A stretch of DNA of 64,000 nucleotides from Neobacillus sp. PS3-40 (GTDB lineage Bacteria > Bacillota > Bacilli > Bacillales > Cytobacillaceae). The stretch's first letter is position 1. The number at the start of each line of letters is the position of its first letter. A program made the translations under genes and the position numbers. A model generated the notes under the pieces. The model searched no databases. It was not told the DNA's origin and saw only the letters and a program-made list of their open reading frames with translations. This document shows positions 1 through 8,295 of this stretch, piece after piece. The DNA lies in contig NZ_CP133266.1 of NCBI RefSeq assembly GCF_030915485.1, positions 1,922,001 through 1,986,000 of the forward strand, written 5' to 3'.

Positions 1-1050
1 ATTCTCTCTCAGCATCTATCAAAAAAAGGAATTAAACACCAGGTTCTCAACGCAAAAACAGAAGAAGATGAAGCAAAGATCATTTCTCTTGCCGGACAGA
101 AGGGCCATATTATGCTAGCAACCAATATGGCGGGGCGCGGTACTGATATCATGCTCGGCGAAGGGGTAAAAGAACTTGGCGGGCTTCATATTATTGGAAC
201 GGAGAGACACGAGAGTTTCCGCATTGATATGCAATTAAGAGGGAGATCAGGTCGACAAGGTGACCCTGGTTCATCCATTTTCATTATATCAATTGAAGAT
301 GATCTGTTCCTTCATTATGATGTCGATCAAATGGACAAGTATAAAAAGAAATTAAAAACGAACGAGGACAGTCTCATTATTAGTCCTGATCCAAATAAAT
401 TTGTCCGGACTGTTCAGAAATTAGTTGAATCGGCACATCACTCCGCCCGCTCCAATTTATTGAAACTGGAAAACGTTCTTGATCGACAAAGTAAAATTAT
501 TTATTCAATGCGTGACCGGATTCTTGGCTCAAATTTGGAGGAAATGTTCCCTGAGGTTGCTGGCTATATAAAAAAATATATTCAACAGATTATCGTAAAA
601 TATTGTGATGTGAATAAACCTTCAGGCGATTGGAATCTACACGGTTTACTAGAAGAATTAAACTTTGCTTTTATCGAATTACCGATTACTTTTGAAGATC
701 TTGAGGATCGAACAAGCGAAGAGATAAATGAACTAATTTTAGAAGAATACACAAAACTCGAACAACAAATTCTGTCCTTAAAAGAAGATGAAAACCTTGG
801 AAGGCGATTAAAGTCATTGATGCTCCAAATTATTGATTCCAACTGGATCCAGCATTTAGATGTTATGACCCTAATAAAAGACGGAATCCATTTACACAGC
901 TATGGCCAAGAAGATCCAAATCGAGTGTTTGAAAGTGATGCTCTTGCTGAATTTAATCAATTACTATTTGATATTGAATCAGGTGTTAGCATACGTTTCA
1001 TCGAGTACATCAAAAGTCAATATGAGATGGAACAGGGAGGGAACGAATAA
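1..1050 (+). CDS. secA2: Accessory preprotein translocase ATPase SecA2, C-terminal part (5' end outside window)
   Basis: The frame is open from base 1, so only the last ~349 residues are present. The second nucleotide-binding domain is visible: an IATNMAGRGTDI-like motif (reads MLATNMAGRGTDIMLG) and then QLRGRSGRQGDPG, both typical of SecA motor proteins. A helical scaffold/wing region follows. The protein ends at residues EMEQGGNE without the Cys-rich zinc-binding tail of housekeeping SecA. This, and the S-layer assembly gene starting one base after its stop codon, identify it as SecA2 rather than SecA1. In Bacillus anthracis the SecA2 pathway exports S-layer proteins and an S-layer-associated glucosaminidase. 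The surface-protein genes downstream fit that role; that they are its cargo is inference. Confidence 0.93.
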   Translation: MLSQHLSKKGIKHQVLNAKTEEDEAKIISLAGQKGHIMLATNMAGRGTDIMLGEGVKELGGLHIIGTERHESFRIDMQLRGRSGRQGDPGSSIFIISIEDDLFLHYDVDQMDKYKKKLKTNEDSLIISPDPNKFVRTVQKLVESAHHSARSNLLKLENVLDRQSKIIYSMRDRILGSNLEEMFPEVAGYIKKYIQQIIVKYCDVNKPSGDWNLHGLLEELNFAFIELPITFEDLEDRTSEEINELILEEYTKLEQQILSLKEDENLGRRLKSLMLQIIDSNWIQHLDVMTLIKDGIHLHSYGQEDPNRVFESDALAEFNQLLFDIESGVSIRFIEYIKSQYEMEQGGNE

Positions 1051-1950
1051 ATGGCTTTATTTAAAAAGAAAGAAAAAAATGAAGAGATTACCGCTCAAGA
1101 TGCACTTGAATTAGCCCATGAATCAAATCGTGAAGATATTGAATCAGAACTTGTCAAAACCTCCCTTGTTATCCATCCTGATTGGGAGCTTAGCAGCCAA
1201 GAGAAATATGTTTATATGTTCAAACATCAGGAACTACCATTACTCAAACCCAACCAAATTTCCATCAAAGGAATCAAGCTGTTACAGTTCGATGATGGAT
1301 TTGTTGTGGTGGCACTGTTGCGAAATACGTTAACAAAAGCAATCCGATTCGAGAGTGTTGACCTCTTGCTTCTTGATGAAAACGGAGTGGCCTTGGCAAA
1401 AAGGCAGTTTGAATTGGACGGACTTGGTGAAATGCCGCCAATGAGCTGTATGCCATGGCGTTTCCTCTATCATAGCGAAGATAAAATAACAGATGCTCCA
1501 CTACCTAAAGAGGGCTGGAGCATCGCATTTGAACTAAAACAATCAGCAACGGGACCTAATCAGCTAGACCTTGAGGAAAGCTGGGAAAAGGAACTATCAC
1601 CCGTTCAAAAAGATCAACTAGAAAAACTTATTCCAACCCTTCCACCACTTGGACCTAGTGAAGTAAACATCATGGGACTTGAAGTAAAACTATTGGACAA
1701 CGGGAATTTGGTTTCCACTGTCCTCATCCGAAATGGCAGCAATAAGGAACTCCAGTTTGAAAAATTGCCATTAGTCATTGAGGATGCTACGGGCGAAAAA
1801 ATCGCACAAGGCAGCTTCACCTTGCAAAATTTCAAAGTAAAGGCAAACACAACCAAACCATGGACATTTATTTTTCCAAAAGAATTGATTACGAAAGAAA
1901 ACCCAGACCTTTCAAAATGGAAGGTACATCCACCAGAAAAAACAGAATAG
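1051..1950 (+). CDS. Accessory Sec system S-layer assembly protein (SlaP-like)
   Basis: A 299-residue cytosolic protein with no signal peptide. Its ATG follows the SecA2 stop codon with no gap, behind an AGGGAGG ribosome site, so the two genes are translationally linked. It contains two related halves (about residues 45-165 and 195-295). Each has the pattern LLKPNQISIKGIKLL / LGPSEVNIMGLEVKLLDNG followed by a beta-rich stretch ending in PW-F. This duplicated SLAP arrangement is that of the accessory Sec system S-layer assembly protein family. In B. anthracis SlaP works with SecA2 for efficient S-layer protein secretion. A terminator follows directly, so secA2-slaP is the end of an operon. Confidence 0.88.
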   Translation: MALFKKKEKNEEITAQDALELAHESNREDIESELVKTSLVIHPDWELSSQEKYVYMFKHQELPLLKPNQISIKGIKLLQFDDGFVVVALLRNTLTKAIRFESVDLLLLDENGVALAKRQFELDGLGEMPPMSCMPWRFLYHSEDKITDAPLPKEGWSIAFELKQSATGPNQLDLEESWEKELSPVQKDQLEKLIPTLPPLGPSEVNIMGLEVKLLDNGNLVSTVLIRNGSNKELQFEKLPLVIEDATGEKIAQGSFTLQNFKVKANTTKPWTFIFPKELITKENPDLSKWKVHPPEKTE

Positions 1951-1956
1951 CACTGA

Positions 1957-2003
1957 ATGCCCAGGCGTCGTTTCTTAGGAGATGATTGCTTGGGTTTTGT
2001 TTT
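1957..2003 (+). terminator. Rho-independent terminator of the secA2 operon
   Basis: An inverted repeat (CCCAGGC ... GCTTGGG) followed by TTTTGTTTTT lies a few bases after the stop codon of the S-layer assembly gene. Confidence 0.7.
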
Positions 2004-2092
2004 TGTACAAATTTTTAAGTATTTGTCTTTGTCGTGATACCCAAAATTATTCAACATCGCCTTTTCCTACAACCAATAAGTGACCAACTAAA

Positions 2093-2122
2093 AACGCCCC
2101 CAATCGATTGGAGGCATTTTTC
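2093..2122 (-). terminator. Terminator of the NlpC/P60 gene
   Basis: A hairpin formed by GCCTCCAATCGATTGGGGGC (read on the minus strand) and flanked by T runs lies just beyond the stop codon of the leftward P60 gene. It has T/A runs on both sides and may also stop rightward transcription. Confidence 0.65.
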
Positions 2123-2132
2123 TAGTAATCTA

Positions 2133-2834
2133 TTAATTCCCCGCAGGTATGTACTCAAGATAGTTTTCTATGTTTGTAACATATAGTTGAGATCCGAGGT
2201 TATACTGGCCGCCAAATGAATCATCTATTTGGTAGACACGATACATTTCGCCAGGATTTAAAACACGGACTTTTATTAGATTGTTATTTTCATCTTTTTG
2301 CCATAAATTCATCTTCTTTTTTATGTATACGGTTCCAACTTGTCCTTGTTTAACTGGAAGTAGTGAAGTTACATCCTTTACTTGTTCTGGCTGAATAAAT
2401 CTTCTTGCTCCAAGGTATCTGGCTTTGTAATAGCTCATATTTAAGTTAGCAATTTCTATACCTTGTGGTGAAGCGTGAATAAACTTATTATCACCAAGAT
2501 ATATTGCAGAATGCGATGGGCCACTCTTATAGGTTGTAAAGAATAATATATCCCCTGGTACCATTTCATCATTGCTGATTTTTTCACCTTGTGAAAATTG
2601 ATCCGCGCTAGAACGTGGAAGTTCGACACCGTAATGTTTATATACATATGTTAAAAACCCTGAACAATCAAATCCTTGTGGTGTGGTGCCACCCCATTTA
2701 TATGGTACACCTATTAATGTCTTTGCGAAATCGGTTAGTTCATTTTTTTCAGCAGCTTTTGCCGTTGTCTGTGTCCCAACTAAAAGCGGGAGAACAAGAG
2801 CAAAAACGGCGAAAAATCTTAAAATATTCTTCAT
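2133..2834 (-). CDS. Secreted NlpC/P60 peptidoglycan endopeptidase with C-terminal surface module
   Basis: A 233-residue secreted protein. I place the start at MKNILRF behind GGGGG, not 15 codons upstream. Residues 1-28 are a signal peptide (cleavage near TAKAAE). Residues ~32-150 are an NlpC/P60 domain with the catalytic Cys in FDCSGF, the His in SHSAIYLG and a third polar site at HASPQG. These enzymes cut D-Glu-diaminopimelate bonds in peptidoglycan stems. Residues ~158-233 form the surface module shared with five other proteins here (GQVGTVYI, NLWQK, VRVLNPGEMYRVY, GGQYNLG, YLEY). The module's fusion to wall hydrolases suggests it holds them at the wall or S-layer, probably after SecA2-dependent export (inference). 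Confidence 0.9.
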   Translation of the reverse strand: MKNILRFFAVFALVLPLLVGTQTTAKAAEKNELTDFAKTLIGVPYKWGGTTPQGFDCSGFLTYVYKHYGVELPRSSADQFSQGEKISNDEMVPGDILFFTTYKSGPSHSAIYLGDNKFIHASPQGIEIANLNMSYYKARYLGARRFIQPEQVKDVTSLLPVKQGQVGTVYIKKKMNLWQKDENNNLIKVRVLNPGEMYRVYQIDDSFGGQYNLGSQLYVTNIENYLEYIPAGN

Positions 2835-3488
2835 CAGTATAAATTCCCCCAAGACTTTTACAAATTTATGTATATTCATAGAATAAATTAGCGAAAATAA
2901 TCCTTACTTAAATTCTATAATAGTCTGAAAAAAACGTCTATTTCATTTCCGTTACAAAACGCGTTTTAATATTACGTTTTGATTACAATACGGATAAATC
3001 GGTATAAAAAGGGAAAATAAGGGAATTTAAGCTTTTTATTTAGATATTTTCACAAAATTTTTGGTGTTTATTGATGCTACGCCAACAATGATAAAAATAA
3101 AGGGCTGTTTTTAAATTTGAGAGGAATTTATCTGTGAAAAAAGGGGGTTATTAATAATAAAGTTGTTTTTTATGAAAAAACAAGTGATATATCCACAAAT
3201 AAATTTAATTTTATCTGAAAAGTAAGGAGAAAATTCCCGAATGATTTGTTATATCAGCGAAAATATGGAATTTATCAGCGAAAAAACTGATATATCGGCG
3301 AAAAATTCATTTTATCAGCGAAATAACTAATTATATCGGCGAAAGGCGTTTTTCAGCGAAAACAAGCGACGTATCCGCGGAAAAATTCATTTTATCAGCG
3401 AAACGCTGACCACTGTCAATAGCATAGCAGCAATAATATAGAAAACTATCCAAAAAAAAAGAACGAACAAATTTCGTTCGTCCCTTTT
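2835..3488. repeat. Non-coding region with tandem TATCAGCGAAAA-type repeats
   Basis: About 650 bases with no supportable gene. Between roughly 3251 and 3405 the 12-base motif TATCAGCGAAAA and variants (TATCGGCGAAAA, TATCCGCGGAAAA) occur about eight times, separated by AT-rich spacers of irregular length. Two copies share the longer string AAAAATTCATTTTATCAGCG. The function is unknown. A similar TTTGCGAAA set lies near 10,430-10,502. Confidence 0.7.
3453..3488 (-). terminator. Terminator of the 3489-3896 gene
   Basis: On the minus strand, GGGACGAACGAAATTTGTTCGTTC is a hairpin followed by a run of eight T. It begins immediately after the stop codon of the leftward gene. Confidence 0.8.
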
Positions 3489-3896
3489 TTAGCTGAATTC
3501 CGGCCAATTTTTCTGGAATTCATCGTTCTCTATTTTTTCTAAAGTTCGGTATTTAAATGGAATTAGATCCTTTTCTTCTTTTTCAATAAATTCTTTGGCA
3601 AGCTCAAATGGAATTAAATCAAATTGATCTTTCTTTTCAGAAATAAAATACACACCCACAATTTGACCTTTCTGCTTCACATCTATATGAATGAATGCCG
3701 GATAATAGGAGTTGTCGCTTGACTCAAGAACTGCCTTAGCGGTAACGGTTCCATCTTCTTCGACCTCAACTGCCTCATTACCGGTTTTATCTAAAACTTT
3801 TATAGCCCAGCCTTGTTTTTTATATCCACCAATAATTTTTGGAGGGCTTTGCTCAAATTGTTTCAATAATTCTTCATGTCCAGTTAATTGTTCCAT
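3489..3896 (-). CDS. Hypothetical protein, 135 residues, acidic, cytosolic
   Basis: The gene has a good start (GGAGGGAG, then ATG) and its own terminator, so I treat it as real. The 135-residue product is acidic, without signal peptide or membrane segment. It is predicted to be alpha/beta, with a central beta-rich part (residues ~25-85, AFIHIDVKQKGQIVGVYFI) and a charged helical tail. I do not recognise the family. It stands alone between the P60 and glycosidase genes, both transcribed in the same direction, and is separated from them by long non-coding stretches, so no partner can be inferred. Confidence 0.7.
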   Translation of the reverse strand: MEQLTGHEELLKQFEQSPPKIIGGYKKQGWAIKVLDKTGNEAVEVEEDGTVTAKAVLESSDNSYYPAFIHIDVKQKGQIVGVYFISEKKDQFDLIPFELAKEFIEKEEKDLIPFKYRTLEKIENDEFQKNWPEFS

Positions 3897-4137
3897 TTTT
3901 AAAAAACTCCCTCCACTTTAAAAATTGCGGATTTATTCAGCTATTTTTTAGCTACATTTTATAAATTAGCACAACAAACAGTAAACTGCAAATTATGGTT
4001 TGAAAAATAGTTCATGCATTCAAAATAAAAGGTAACAATAGCGTCCGCAATTTCCAAATGATGGTTAACAAACCTTAGTACTACCTTTTCACAAAAAGGG
4101 CCACTCTATACTAGCAGAGGCCACGATAAATCGAATA

Positions 4138-6600
4138 TTATTTATAAACAGCTGTAATTTGATCTACAAAGATTTGTCCTTTGTTTTTTGCTACATCATC
4201 CACTTCCATATAGCGGACAGGAGTCTCTAGCTTATATGGCGGCGTTAATCCTGTTGGGATGTTTGCTTCAACATACTGCCAACCAACCCAATCCAATGCT
4301 TTCACTAAATCAAGCTGGACAACATTGTTTTTAGCATCTGAGAGCTGGGAACGGAGCCAGTGCCCTTTGCCATCACCATACACCCACATTCCGATTTTCA
4401 CCGGTGTGCCTGGAATGGCAATTGGCGTAGTTGGGCTTGCATAGACACCCGATGTCCCAGTGGTTCCAGTAAAATCATAGGCCACTTTAAGCGAGTGTGA
4501 GCCTTCTTTTACATAATTTCTCTCCGGTACTACTTGAATGGATTGATAATTTGCTCCACTAGCCTTCCAAGAGCTTAGGCTACCTTCAAAATCCTCAATG
4601 ACAATCGTGCCTGGATTTCCGACAATGACATTAAATTGCGTTGAAACGGATCCATAAGAAATCGTCACAGTTCCCATTCCGTCTACTTTACCAGCTTTAA
4701 AAATACCATTCTCAATGGTACCAACTTGACCAGAGACTTGATAATTGAAAATGGTTGGGTCTGAAACAACCTTTTTCCCAGCTAAATAACCCTCAGCTGG
4801 AATAGAAAAAGTACCGTTTTGGTCAACCATAATTGTTTTATTTGCCACTTTAATTGAATCAAGCTGATTAACAACTTGTGCTTGTAAACTAGCTTTAACT
4901 AACCCACTTGCAGCTGTAATCGCCCCATTCCCAATTGTTTTTCTGGCTGTAAACGATCCATCACTGTTAAATGTTCCAAGGTTTGAGCTCCATGTAAGTG
5001 GATCCTTAATCGTGATTGGGTTATTATTTTTATCCAAACCTTTAACAGCTATATCAAGACTCTTATAGGTTGCTCCCGCAAAAAGCTTGAGATCATTAGC
5101 ATTTAAAATCAGTGTATTTAATGGACCTGCCTTCCAAGTACCCACGATTAACAAGGAATTACCGACACTTCTTTCTTTTCCATCTGATGGAGAATTGATG
5201 ACTGTAGCATCTGTCTCACCTGGTTCACGAACAACCATTGTCGACGATCCGCCACCATCGAAGGTCATTGCTTCAACAGCTCCTAGATCCTTCATCACTT
5301 TCGCAATCTCTGTAAGCGTCACGCCTGAACTATCTTCCTGGCGTCCATCTATGACAATTACAAAAACAGATCCATCTTTTTTAATACCGATGGCTGTACG
5401 CGGATGCGCACCGGTAATACTAAACGTTTGTGCCTGCCCATCTTTAACAAGGTGATAGCGCCCACCTATGGCCTGATCAACCATATTCCAAGCAGGATTA
5501 TCATAAGACAAATTGATGTCAACACTATCGCCGGCAACAAGCGTCTTCAGATAATCACTTCCTAGCCCATGACCTGATAAAATAAGCTCGCCATCATTTA
5601 GCGGTGCATTGCCTTTTCCAACAATTACTTCCTTCACTGTTGCTTTTACAGTGTTATTTCCGTTTAATTGGCCCTGGACATTGGATAGCACTACCTCTGT
5701 TCCAAGTTCATTCGTCAGCGTCGTATTCGCAAAATACTGTGTGTATAATACAAGGTAATTTGCATTTCGGCGTTTATTAACCGAATTGATTATGTACGGA
5801 TTTTGGCCATTAACTGATACTTGAAGAGAAATTTCAGGATTTCCAATCATGGCTTTTCCATCCGGGGAGACACCAAAGATCGTTCTTTCACTTGCCGGTG
5901 TTGTATTTGTTGTGACAAGCTCCCCATTTCGAACTGTTAAGTCCGTTGGTGAGCCATTATCTGTAAAATAATCGCCATTAACGCCGCCGATAACGTAGTG
6001 TTCTTCAGCCTGGTTATTTTCAGCCATACTACTAACGGTTTCAAAGCCAATCATTTGATCTTTTGCTAATGCAGTTTCTAACTTTAGCTGTGATGCCTGC
6101 TGGTCAACGTTGAGAACGTAAATTTCCTGGTTCTCACGACTATTTGCTACTGATAATTTGGATTGGGTAACACCAGGAGCGATCACTGTCGATTTTTCGT
6201 CCGTTACCGTTCCAAGTGATAATTTTGTTCCATACAATTCAGGATTTACCTGGCGAAGCTTTGCAAGGGAAGGCGTTTTGTATTCAACATATCCTTTTAC
6301 ATTTGTTACAAAATACGGACCACCCACCCCATACTGGCCGCCGTACATGGAGCTATATTGATAGACACGATAGCTTTCTCCAGGTTTAAGTACCCGGATA
6401 AAAATGAGTTTATTATTGCTATCTCTTTTCCATAGATTAATTGACTTTACAATATCAACTCTGCCGACTTGGCCTTTTACTAGTTGTACTCCATCCCAGT
6501 AGACGACCGTATCTGATGCCGCTTTTACCTCCGTTTCATGAAACGCAGGAAGCATTGATGCCAGAATCAAAATAAAACAAATAATAATTTTATTTTTCAT
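4138..6600 (-). CDS. Secreted phosphodiester glycosidase (NAGPA-type) with N-terminal surface module and carbohydrate-binding tail
   Basis: An 820-residue protein starting behind AAGGAG. Residues 1-28 are a signal peptide. Residues ~32-112 are the shared surface module (GQVGRVDIVKSINLWK, RVLKPGESYRVY, GGQYGVG, FVTNVKGYVEYKTPS). Residues ~140-490 form a phosphodiester glycosidase domain, recognised from VIGGVNGDYF, GAHPRTAIGIKKDG, VIDGRQ and the strongly conserved MTFDGGGSSTMV. Bacterial relatives remove sugars linked through phosphodiesters, including from wall teichoic-acid-type polymers. Residues ~495-660 contain bacterial-Ig-like beta domains, and ~670-820 a jelly-roll carbohydrate-binding-like domain (MWVYGDGKGHWLR, YMEVDDVAKNKGQIFVDQI). 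It likely acts on cell-wall or secondary polymer sugars outside the membrane. The exact substrate is not visible. Confidence 0.9.
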   Translation of the reverse strand: MKNKIIICFILILASMLPAFHETEVKAASDTVVYWDGVQLVKGQVGRVDIVKSINLWKRDSNNKLIFIRVLKPGESYRVYQYSSMYGGQYGVGGPYFVTNVKGYVEYKTPSLAKLRQVNPELYGTKLSLGTVTDEKSTVIAPGVTQSKLSVANSRENQEIYVLNVDQQASQLKLETALAKDQMIGFETVSSMAENNQAEEHYVIGGVNGDYFTDNGSPTDLTVRNGELVTTNTTPASERTIFGVSPDGKAMIGNPEISLQVSVNGQNPYIINSVNKRRNANYLVLYTQYFANTTLTNELGTEVVLSNVQGQLNGNNTVKATVKEVIVGKGNAPLNDGELILSGHGLGSDYLKTLVAGDSVDINLSYDNPAWNMVDQAIGGRYHLVKDGQAQTFSITGAHPRTAIGIKKDGSVFVIVIDGRQEDSSGVTLTEIAKVMKDLGAVEAMTFDGGGSSTMVVREPGETDATVINSPSDGKERSVGNSLLIVGTWKAGPLNTLILNANDLKLFAGATYKSLDIAVKGLDKNNNPITIKDPLTWSSNLGTFNSDGSFTARKTIGNGAITAASGLVKASLQAQVVNQLDSIKVANKTIMVDQNGTFSIPAEGYLAGKKVVSDPTIFNYQVSGQVGTIENGIFKAGKVDGMGTVTISYGSVSTQFNVIVGNPGTIVIEDFEGSLSSWKASGANYQSIQVVPERNYVKEGSHSLKVAYDFTGTTGTSGVYASPTTPIAIPGTPVKIGMWVYGDGKGHWLRSQLSDAKNNVVQLDLVKALDWVGWQYVEANIPTGLTPPYKLETPVRYMEVDDVAKNKGQIFVDQITAVYK

Positions 6601-6730
6601 TTCTCTCTCCTTAAAGTTGTATTTCTATTTCTATATCTATCAATCTATTATACGACAAAATCTACTACAATTTCCTCTATTTCGGCAATATTGGGATTTT
6701 ATGCCCAATTTCCCCTGTTACCCCCATAAA

Positions 6731-6766
6731 CAAAAAACCGCTCCCACTAGTAGCAGGCGCGGTTTG
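6731..6766 (-). terminator. Terminator of the CAP-domain gene
   Basis: On the minus strand, AACCGCGCC ... GGGAGCGGTT forms a stem and is followed by TTTTTG. It lies directly after the stop codon at 6771. Confidence 0.75.
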
Positions 6767-6770
6767 ATTT

Positions 6771-8003
6771 TTAAGGAGTGAAAAAATCTTGGGTAAAATA
6801 AGGCACATTCGTGTTAGCTTGAAACTGTTCCCCCACCCCAACAAAAGTATAGTCGGAGTTTAATATATTTTCACGATGCCCAAGCGAATTCATAAAAGCT
6901 TCATGGGCAAAAATACTACTAGAATAACCCATCGCAATGTTTTCACCTGCTGTCCGATAGTAAATTCCTTCCGCTTTCATCCTAACGAACGGATCTTCAC
7001 CCTTTAAATTGACATGATCAAAGAAGTGATTTACAGCCATATCAAGACTATGCTTTCGAGCAGCTGTTCTTTCCCTTTCATCCCATCCCAATGCTAAAAG
7101 TCCGTTAGTCACGCGTGCTGCATTGATTAGATCAAACATTTGCATTTCAAATGCTTGCTTCAGTGTACTGGATGGGATACCAAAACGGGCAGCCTTTCTA
7201 TTTTCCATTGATTTGGATAGGATTTGAATTCCTGTTACCTTTCCTTGATTGTGTAGATCGTAAAAAATAGTAATATAAAAACCAGCTTGATCAAAAGTCT
7301 GCACGCCATTACTGTTGTTAAGAAGGTAATTCGTATTTCCCTTCACTATCCCTTTGATTGGGTTGCCTAGTGCATTTTTAACATCAGTACTGGTAGAACC
7401 GACATGAATATTTTTTACATAATAACGATCATCCATTGTAAACATACCAGCTACTTTATTATCCAAATAGCTTACCATGTAAAAATGATGGTACTGCTGA
7501 TAGTAGGTGTACCAGTTAAGGTTGTACTCATTTAAAGAGGTTCTCTTTTCTTTCCCAAGCTTGGCTTCAACAGATCCTTTCAATTCATCCAACTGAATGC
7601 TAGCTTGACTACTTTCAATCGCCTGCTTTTTACAGGTTTGCTGTCCAAGCTTGACCTTTGAAGGAGTTTCATAGTTAATTCTGTCATCACGATCAACAAA
7701 CAAGCCTCCACCAACACTAAGTTTTCCAGGCTTAAATGCGTATATGCGATACGTTTCCCCTTTTTTCAAAACCCGCGATGTTTCCTTTGTCTCCCCAGTC
7801 AATTTGTAGAGAGGTGTATTTTTCAAAATGGTTAATCTTCCAATTTGCGCAACTTTTAAATCACTTGAATCCCATTTGATCACAGTTTCAGGGCCAATAC
7901 TACTGCAGAGTTCCTCCGCATGTGCTGATGTGACAGGTGTGAGTAAAAATAAAATACTGACAAGAGTGATACCTAAAAATATTTGTTTATAAACTCGCAT
8001 CAT
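6771..8003 (-). CDS. Secreted CAP (SCP/PR-1) domain protein with surface module
   Basis: A 410-residue exported protein. Two adjacent ATG codons follow GAAGGG, and either could be used. After a signal peptide (cleavage near SAHAEE), residues ~40-120 are the shared surface module in its shorter form (AQIGRLTILKNTPLY, RVLKKGETYRIY, LSVGGGLFV, INYETPS). Residues ~150-270 resemble the CAP-associated domain (VGSTSTDVKNALGNP). Residues ~285-410 are a CAP/SCP domain with the conserved pieces LINAARVTNGL, HSLDMAVNHFFDH, AGENIAMG and GHRENILN. Bacillus CAP proteins are extracellular and often linked to spore or wall surfaces, but their biochemical activity is poorly known. It belongs to the same export group as its neighbours. 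Confidence 0.9.
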   Translation of the reverse strand: MMRVYKQIFLGITLVSILFLLTPVTSAHAEELCSSIGPETVIKWDSSDLKVAQIGRLTILKNTPLYKLTGETKETSRVLKKGETYRIYAFKPGKLSVGGGLFVDRDDRINYETPSKVKLGQQTCKKQAIESSQASIQLDELKGSVEAKLGKEKRTSLNEYNLNWYTYYQQYHHFYMVSYLDNKVAGMFTMDDRYYVKNIHVGSTSTDVKNALGNPIKGIVKGNTNYLLNNSNGVQTFDQAGFYITIFYDLHNQGKVTGIQILSKSMENRKAARFGIPSSTLKQAFEMQMFDLINAARVTNGLLALGWDERERTAARKHSLDMAVNHFFDHVNLKGEDPFVRMKAEGIYYRTAGENIAMGYSSSIFAHEAFMNSLGHRENILNSDYTFVGVGEQFQANTNVPYFTQDFFTP

Positions 8004-8295
8004 AAATCCCTTCTATTCTTCCTAACTATTATTCTCACTAATATACCATTTCAATAAGAATTTTTCTTCTAAAAATAAACTTGAAACGCCTTCAATTTCC
8101 GGCTTATTTTTTAATTGAATATAACTTAGTATTTTCTAAAGAAACTCTGAATAATTGTCTTTACAATTGGAAGTTTTTTATGTAAAATTACTAAAATTGT
8201 CTAAATTTTTAAATCATTTACATATCATTCTTATTACATTTAGGAGTTCCGCTATGCTTACCTAAACTATCCTTCCAAATGAGGTGCAAAATAAG
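8004..8295. other. Divergent intergenic region
   Basis: About 290 AT-rich bases between the leftward CAP gene and the rightward sulfatase gene. Promoters for both must lie here, but I could not place a convincing -35/-10 pair and saw no hairpin or repeat. Confidence 0.5.
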
